From the NCBI RefSeq assembly GCF_025264685.1, contig NZ_CP073721.1:1479001-1543000 (forward strand): a stretch of 64,000 nt of DNA. Direction: 5' to 3'. A program made the position numbers and the translations under genes. Origin of the DNA: Dactylosporangium roseum. Its GTDB lineage: Bacteria; Actinomycetota; Actinomycetes; Mycobacteriales; Micromonosporaceae. Below are positions 60,627-64,000 of the stretch, one piece after another (the stretch's first letter is position 1; each line of letters opens with the position of its first letter). The notes beneath the pieces were generated by a model, which worked only from the letters and a program-made list of their open reading frames with translations, had not been told where the DNA came from and searched no databases.

Positions 60627-61739
60627 ATGCCTCTCGGTGACGGCACGCGGGCCGTGCACGCCGGACTGCCCGAGGCGGTGCCCGGCCAGCCGTTCCTGCC
60701 GGGTCCGGTGCTCGGCGCGCCCTACCACCTCGATCCGGTCGCCGGTCCGCGGCCGGGCGTGGACGGGTACGGGCGGACGGACAACCGCACGTACCGCGCC
60801 CTCGAAAGCGCGATCGGCGAGCTGGAGGGCGGCGAGTGCGTCGTCTTCGCGTCCGGCATGGCGGCCGTCACCGCCGTCCTGCTCACCACGCTGCGCAGCG
60901 GCGACACCGTGGTCGTGCCCCAGGACGGGTATTACCTGACCCGCGCCTTCGCCGGCGAACACCTGCCCGACCGCGGCGTGACGGTGGCGACGGCGCGGAC
61001 CGCGGGGCCCTACCCGCCGTTCGACGGCGTGCGCCTGCTGCTGCTGGAAACCCCGTCGAACCCGGGACTCGACGTCTGCGACGTCGCCGGGCTCGCCGCC
61101 GCCGTCCACGAGCGGGGCGGTCTCGTCGCCGTCGACAACACGACCCCGACCCCGCTCGGCCAGCGCCCGCTCGACCTCGGTGCCGACTTCTCGGTCGCCT
61201 CCGGCACCAAGGCGCTGACCGGCCACTCAGACCTGCTGATGGGCTACGTCTGCACCCGCGACCCGGAGCTGGCCGCCACGATCAGCACCTGGCGCGACCG
61301 CACCGGCGCCATCCCCGGCCCGTTCGAGGCGTGGCTGGCGCACCGGTCGCTGGGCACCCTCGACCTGCGGCTGACCCGGCAGGCCGCCAACGCGGCGGCC
61401 GTGACCGAGCTGCTGGCCGGCCATCCGGCGGTACGGTCCGTGCGCTGGCCCGGCCGCCCGCAGGACCCGGCCTACGGCCTGGCGCGCCGGCAGATGCGCC
61501 GGATCCCGGGTGTGGTGACGTTCGCGCTCGCCGACAAGGCCGCCGTCGACCGCTTCTTCGCGGCCTCCGAGCTGATCTTCGCGGCCACCTCGTTCGGCGG
61601 CCTGCACACCTCCGCCGACCGGCGCGCGCAGTGGGGCGACGACACGCCGGAGGGGCTGGTGCGGTTCTCGTGCGGTGTCGAGGACACCGCGGACCTGGTC
61701 GCCGATCTGCGTCAGGCGTTGGACGCAGCGGGGACTTGA
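60627..61739 (+). CDS. Cystathionine gamma-lyase/synthase-type PLP enzyme
   Basis: A 370-residue Cys/Met-metabolism PLP enzyme. The PLP lysine is in SGTKALTGHSDLLMG near residue 196, with NRTYRALESAIGELEGGE near the N-terminus and ETPSNPGLDV. Members split sulfur compounds such as cystathionine or methionine; the specific reaction is not decidable here. It follows gpsA after nine bases and precedes the ddl-like gene by 22 bases, so the three are likely co-transcribed. Confidence 0.88.
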   Translation: MPLGDGTRAVHAGLPEAVPGQPFLPGPVLGAPYHLDPVAGPRPGVDGYGRTDNRTYRALESAIGELEGGECVVFASGMAAVTAVLLTTLRSGDTVVVPQDGYYLTRAFAGEHLPDRGVTVATARTAGPYPPFDGVRLLLLETPSNPGLDVCDVAGLAAAVHERGGLVAVDNTTPTPLGQRPLDLGADFSVASGTKALTGHSDLLMGYVCTRDPELAATISTWRDRTGAIPGPFEAWLAHRSLGTLDLRLTRQAANAAAVTELLAGHPAVRSVRWPGRPQDPAYGLARRQMRRIPGVVTFALADKAAVDRFFAASELIFAATSFGGLHTSADRRAQWGDDTPEGLVRFSCGVEDTADLVADLRQALDAAGT

Positions 61740-61761
61740 CTTGTTGGCTAGGGTCGGCGGC

Positions 61762-62745
61762 GTGGAGACGCCAGAGAAGACCCGGGTCGCCGTCGTGTTC
61801 GGCGGCGGCAGCACCGAGCACGCCATCGACAGCGTCGGCGCGGCCGACGTCCTGGCGGCGCTCGATGCCGACGACCAGTTCGAGATCGTGCCGATCGGCG
61901 TGACCAGCGAGGGGCGCTGGGTCCTGCCGGCCGGCCCGGCGGCGAGCTCCACCGACCTCGTGCCGGTCACCGGCGACATCACGGTCGTCGACGCGCGCGA
62001 CGGGGTCGCCCGGCTCGCCGGCATCGACGTCGTCTTCCCGGTGCTGCGGGGAGCCTTCGGCCACGAGGGCACCATCCAGGGCCTGCTGGAGATGGCCGAC
62101 CTGCCCTACGTGGGCTCCGGCGTCTTCGCCTCGTCGGCCGCGCTCGACCACGACCACCTGCGCAAGCTCGCGGTGGCGGCCGGCCTGCCGGTCGCGCCCT
62201 ATGCGGTGCTGCGCGCGGGCGTCTCCCTCGATGAGGCCGATCGTGCCCGGCTGCCGCTTCCGGTGGTCGTGCGGCCCGCGCGTGGCACCGGCGGGGAGAC
62301 CGTCGTGGACGACTGGGCGGACCTCGGCGCCGCCGTCGCCGCCGCCCGTGAGGTCGACGGCAAGGTGGTCGTCGCGACCGTGCCGGCCGGCCGGCGGGTG
62401 ACGGTCGGCGTGCTCGACACCGCCGGCGATCCCGAGTGCAGCGTCCCCGGTGCGGTCACCGGCGACGGCACCACGGCCCCGGCGGAGCTGGACCGTGACG
62501 TGGAGCGGGCGGTGCGGGAGCTGGCCGTCCAGGCGTTCGTGGCGCTGGACTGCGCCGGGCTGGCCCGCGTCGACTTCACCGTGACCCCGGCGGGCGAGAT
62601 CACGCTCGACCGGATCGACACGATGCCGGCGTTCGAGCCGGGCGCGCCGTTCCCGTCGGTCTGGGCGGCGAGCGGGTTGCCGTACGACTCCCTCGTCGCA
62701 CGCCTGATCCGGGCGGCGGTGCGGCGGGGGACCGGCCTGCACTGA
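61762..62745 (+). CDS. Ddl-like ATP-grasp protein, probably not a canonical D-Ala-D-Ala ligase
   Basis: A 327-residue protein in the chromosomal slot of ddl (after gpsA, before thiL). The N-terminal domain is Ddl-like (VVFGGGSTEHA, VVFPVLRGAFGHEGTIQG, LPYVGSGVFAS). The catalytic half is degraded. The ATP-lysine motif VKP..GSS is VRPARGTGG. The omega-loop region with the KY motif is missing, shortening the protein by about 35 residues. The Mg-binding NE.NT.PG is DRIDTMPAF, so the Glu is Arg and the Asn is Asp. ARVDF is retained. It may be a divergent ligase or inactive. Start GTG 61762; TTG 61744 is an alternative. Confidence 0.8.
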   Translation: METPEKTRVAVVFGGGSTEHAIDSVGAADVLAALDADDQFEIVPIGVTSEGRWVLPAGPAASSTDLVPVTGDITVVDARDGVARLAGIDVVFPVLRGAFGHEGTIQGLLEMADLPYVGSGVFASSAALDHDHLRKLAVAAGLPVAPYAVLRAGVSLDEADRARLPLPVVVRPARGTGGETVVDDWADLGAAVAAAREVDGKVVVATVPAGRRVTVGVLDTAGDPECSVPGAVTGDGTTAPAELDRDVERAVRELAVQAFVALDCAGLARVDFTVTPAGEITLDRIDTMPAFEPGAPFPSVWAASGLPYDSLVARLIRAAVRRGTGLH

Positions 62746-62752
62746 CCGCCGC

Positions 62753-63223
62753 TCAGAGGTCCTTGCCGAAGGAGCGGACGTCCTCGTATTCCTTGTAGTG
62801 GCCGAAGTCCTCGATCCGGACGTAGCCGGACCGCTCGTACAGGGCGATCGCCTCGGGCTGGGCGGTGCCGGTCTCCAGCCACATCCGCCGCCGCCCGCTC
62901 CGCCGCGCGTCGTCCTCCACGGCGACGAGCAACGCCTTGGCCACGCCCCGGCCGCGGTGGCCGGGAACGACGTACATCCGCTTGAGCTCCGCCGTGTCCT
63001 CGTCCTCGGCCAGGGTCCGCCAGCCGACGCAGCCGATCGGCTCGTGGTCGGGGTCGTAGGCGATCAGGAAGCCGCCCCCCGGCGGGTCGAACTCGCCGGG
63101 GAGGATCGGGGTGCTGTCGCCGTCGCCGCCGTACCGCTGGACCAGCTCCGCCAGTGCGGCGGTCGTCAGGGTGTTGGCGACCCGCGAACCGTAGCGGGTC
63201 AGCCGGATGTCTATCTCGCTCAC
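62753..63223 (-). CDS. GNAT-family N-acetyltransferase
   Basis: A 156-residue acetyltransferase. The acetyl-CoA pyrophosphate-binding motif VVPGHRGRGVAKAL lies near residue 95, preceded by AELKRMY, and the C-terminal ALYERSGYVRI follows. The substrate is unknown. It is convergent with the ddl-like gene and lies in the same direction as thiL, downstream of it. Confidence 0.92.
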   Translation of the reverse strand: MSEIDIRLTRYGSRVANTLTTAALAELVQRYGGDGDSTPILPGEFDPPGGGFLIAYDPDHEPIGCVGWRTLAEDEDTAELKRMYVVPGHRGRGVAKALLVAVEDDARRSGRRRMWLETGTAQPEAIALYERSGYVRIEDFGHYKEYEDVRSFGKDL

Positions 63224-63275
63224 GAGGGTAAAGGGTACGAGTCGATCCGTGCCTTACCGCATCGGTGGTGGTCGA

Positions 63276-64000
63276 CTACCTGAAGTGATCCCAGCCCGGG
63301 GCTCCGCCCGTGTACCGGCGCCCGTCGACCGTCACGCCGCCACCCGCTGTGAACGGGCCGGCGGGCAGGACGGAACCGACGACGAGCCACTCGGCGGCCA
63401 GCTCGGTGTCGGCCGGGAAGGTGGCGGCGAGCGCGTGGTCGTCGCCGCCGGCCAGGATCCAGCCGTAGGGATCCACGCCGAGCGCGGTCGCCGCGTCACG
63501 CATCTGCGCCGGCACCGTGAACGCGTCGCGCCGCACGTCGATGCCGACGTCGCTGGCGGTCGCGATGTGCCCGAGGTCGGCGAGCAGCCCGTCCGAGATG
63601 TCGATCATCGAGGTGGCGCCGAGCCGGGCCGCCAGCGGGCCGAGGTGGTACGGCACCTCCGGGCGCCGGAACGCCTCCACCAGCAGCTTCGGCGAGCGGA
63701 AACCGCGCGACAGGATCGTGTACCCGGCCGCGGCGTGCCCGATCCGCCCCGCCACGGCGACGATGTCGCCGGGCTGTGCCCCCGTGCGGACCACCGGCTC
63801 GCGTCCCTCCAGGTCGCCGAGCGCGGTCACCGCGATCGTCAGCGTCGGGCTCGCCGAGGTGTCGCCCCCGACGACGATCGCGCCGGTCTTCGCCGCTTCC
63901 GCCGCGAGCCCGTCGGCGAGCTCCTCCGCCCAGGAGATCTGGAGATTGGCCGGTGCGCACAGGGCCACCAGCAGCGCGGTCGGCCGGCCGCCCATCGCGG
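63276..64000 (-). CDS. thiL: Thiamine-monophosphate kinase ThiL, 5' truncated
   Basis: Phosphorylates thiamine monophosphate to the active diphosphate. About 241 residues are visible; the frame is open to the window edge, so the N-terminus with the first ATP-binding motifs is missing. Seen are AAMGGRPTALLVAL, GGDTSASPTLTIAVTALG, the metal/nucleotide motif MIDISDGLLADLGHIA and the late GGDDHALAATF. In actinobacteria thiL normally follows ddl, which fits. Confidence 0.93.
   Translation of the reverse strand, partial: AMGGRPTALLVALCAPANLQISWAEELADGLAAEAAKTGAIVVGGDTSASPTLTIAVTALGDLEGREPVVRTGAQPGDIVAVAGRIGHAAAGYTILSRGFRSPKLLVEAFRRPEVPYHLGPLAARLGATSMIDISDGLLADLGHIATASDVGIDVRRDAFTVPAQMRDAATALGVDPYGWILAGGDDHALAATFPADTELAAEWLVVGSVLPAGPFTAGGGVTVDGRRYTGGAPGWDHFR

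Overview
This 64 kb window is high-GC chromosomal DNA from an actinobacterium, most likely a member of the Micromonosporaceae or a close relative. The inference rests on the strong GC bias at third codon positions, frequent GTG starts, an HU protein with a lysine/alanine-rich tail, and the conserved order ndgR(IclR)-leuC-leuD-hup-mutT1-CHAD-ppk-cofC/fbiD-plsC-gpsA-ddl-thiL, which matches the actinobacterial core chromosome. FbiD/CofC implies coenzyme F420. No phage, plasmid, CRISPR or insertion-sequence genes are visible. It is mainly a housekeeping region with short accessory islands.

Layout. 1-6.5 kb: a 5'-truncated cysteine desulfurase, a glycosyltransferase C-terminal remnant, a secreted GH46 chitosanase, then mnmA, a MetE-type methionine synthase and ligA. 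6.8-12.5 kb: a membrane GGDEF-EAL protein and gatC-gatA-gatB, with an antisense DUF4236 gene between gatA and gatB. 12.5-20 kb: a large palindrome, a metallophosphoesterase and a sorbosone/glucose dehydrogenase-like lipoprotein (both minus), a D-2-hydroxyacid dehydrogenase, a PH-like membrane protein and a 947-residue membrane protein with a long disordered tail. 20-21.8 kb: a MITE-like palindromic repeat, then glyA behind a ZTP riboswitch.

21.8-35.1 kb is a branched-chain amino acid and serine supercluster: ilvD divergent from ilvB-ilvN-ilvC, then a lone TipAS-domain gene, serA, leuB, ilvE, an ahpD-like gene and cimA. Both ilvB and cimA are preceded by tiny Leu/Ile-containing leader ORFs and Rho-independent terminators, the layout of transcription attenuators. 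leuC and leuD lie at 50-52 kb, divergent from ndgR. Together the genes cover citramalate/isopropylmalate chemistry and all common ilv steps; leuA and ilvA are not in the window.

35-47.5 kb: a lipoprotein and a membrane EEP hydrolase (minus), then a tightly overlapping five-gene operon of a non-canonical Lgt-like protein, a small membrane protein, a Tes/MJ0619-like radical SAM enzyme, a second small membrane protein and a glycogen-debranching-like hydrolase. I regard this operon as the best candidate for an undescribed membrane-lipid or glycolipid system. Downstream are a DNA-glycosylase-annotated family protein, a barstar-like protein, an ABC exporter, a D-amino-acid oxidase and a fumarylacetoacetate-hydrolase family protein.

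47.5-49 kb holds tRNA-Gln(CTG), tRNA-Glu(CTC), a second copy of the MITE-like repeat, a 57-bp tandem duplication and a decayed DUF3352-type gene; gltX, which often lies here in actinobacteria, is absent. 52-64 kb carries HU and a polyphosphate neighbourhood (two-domain MutT1, CYTH-CHAD, PPK1), followed by cofC/fbiD, plsC, gpsA, a Cys/Met-metabolism PLP enzyme, a Ddl-like protein that has lost key catalytic residues, a GNAT acetyltransferase and a 5'-truncated thiL.
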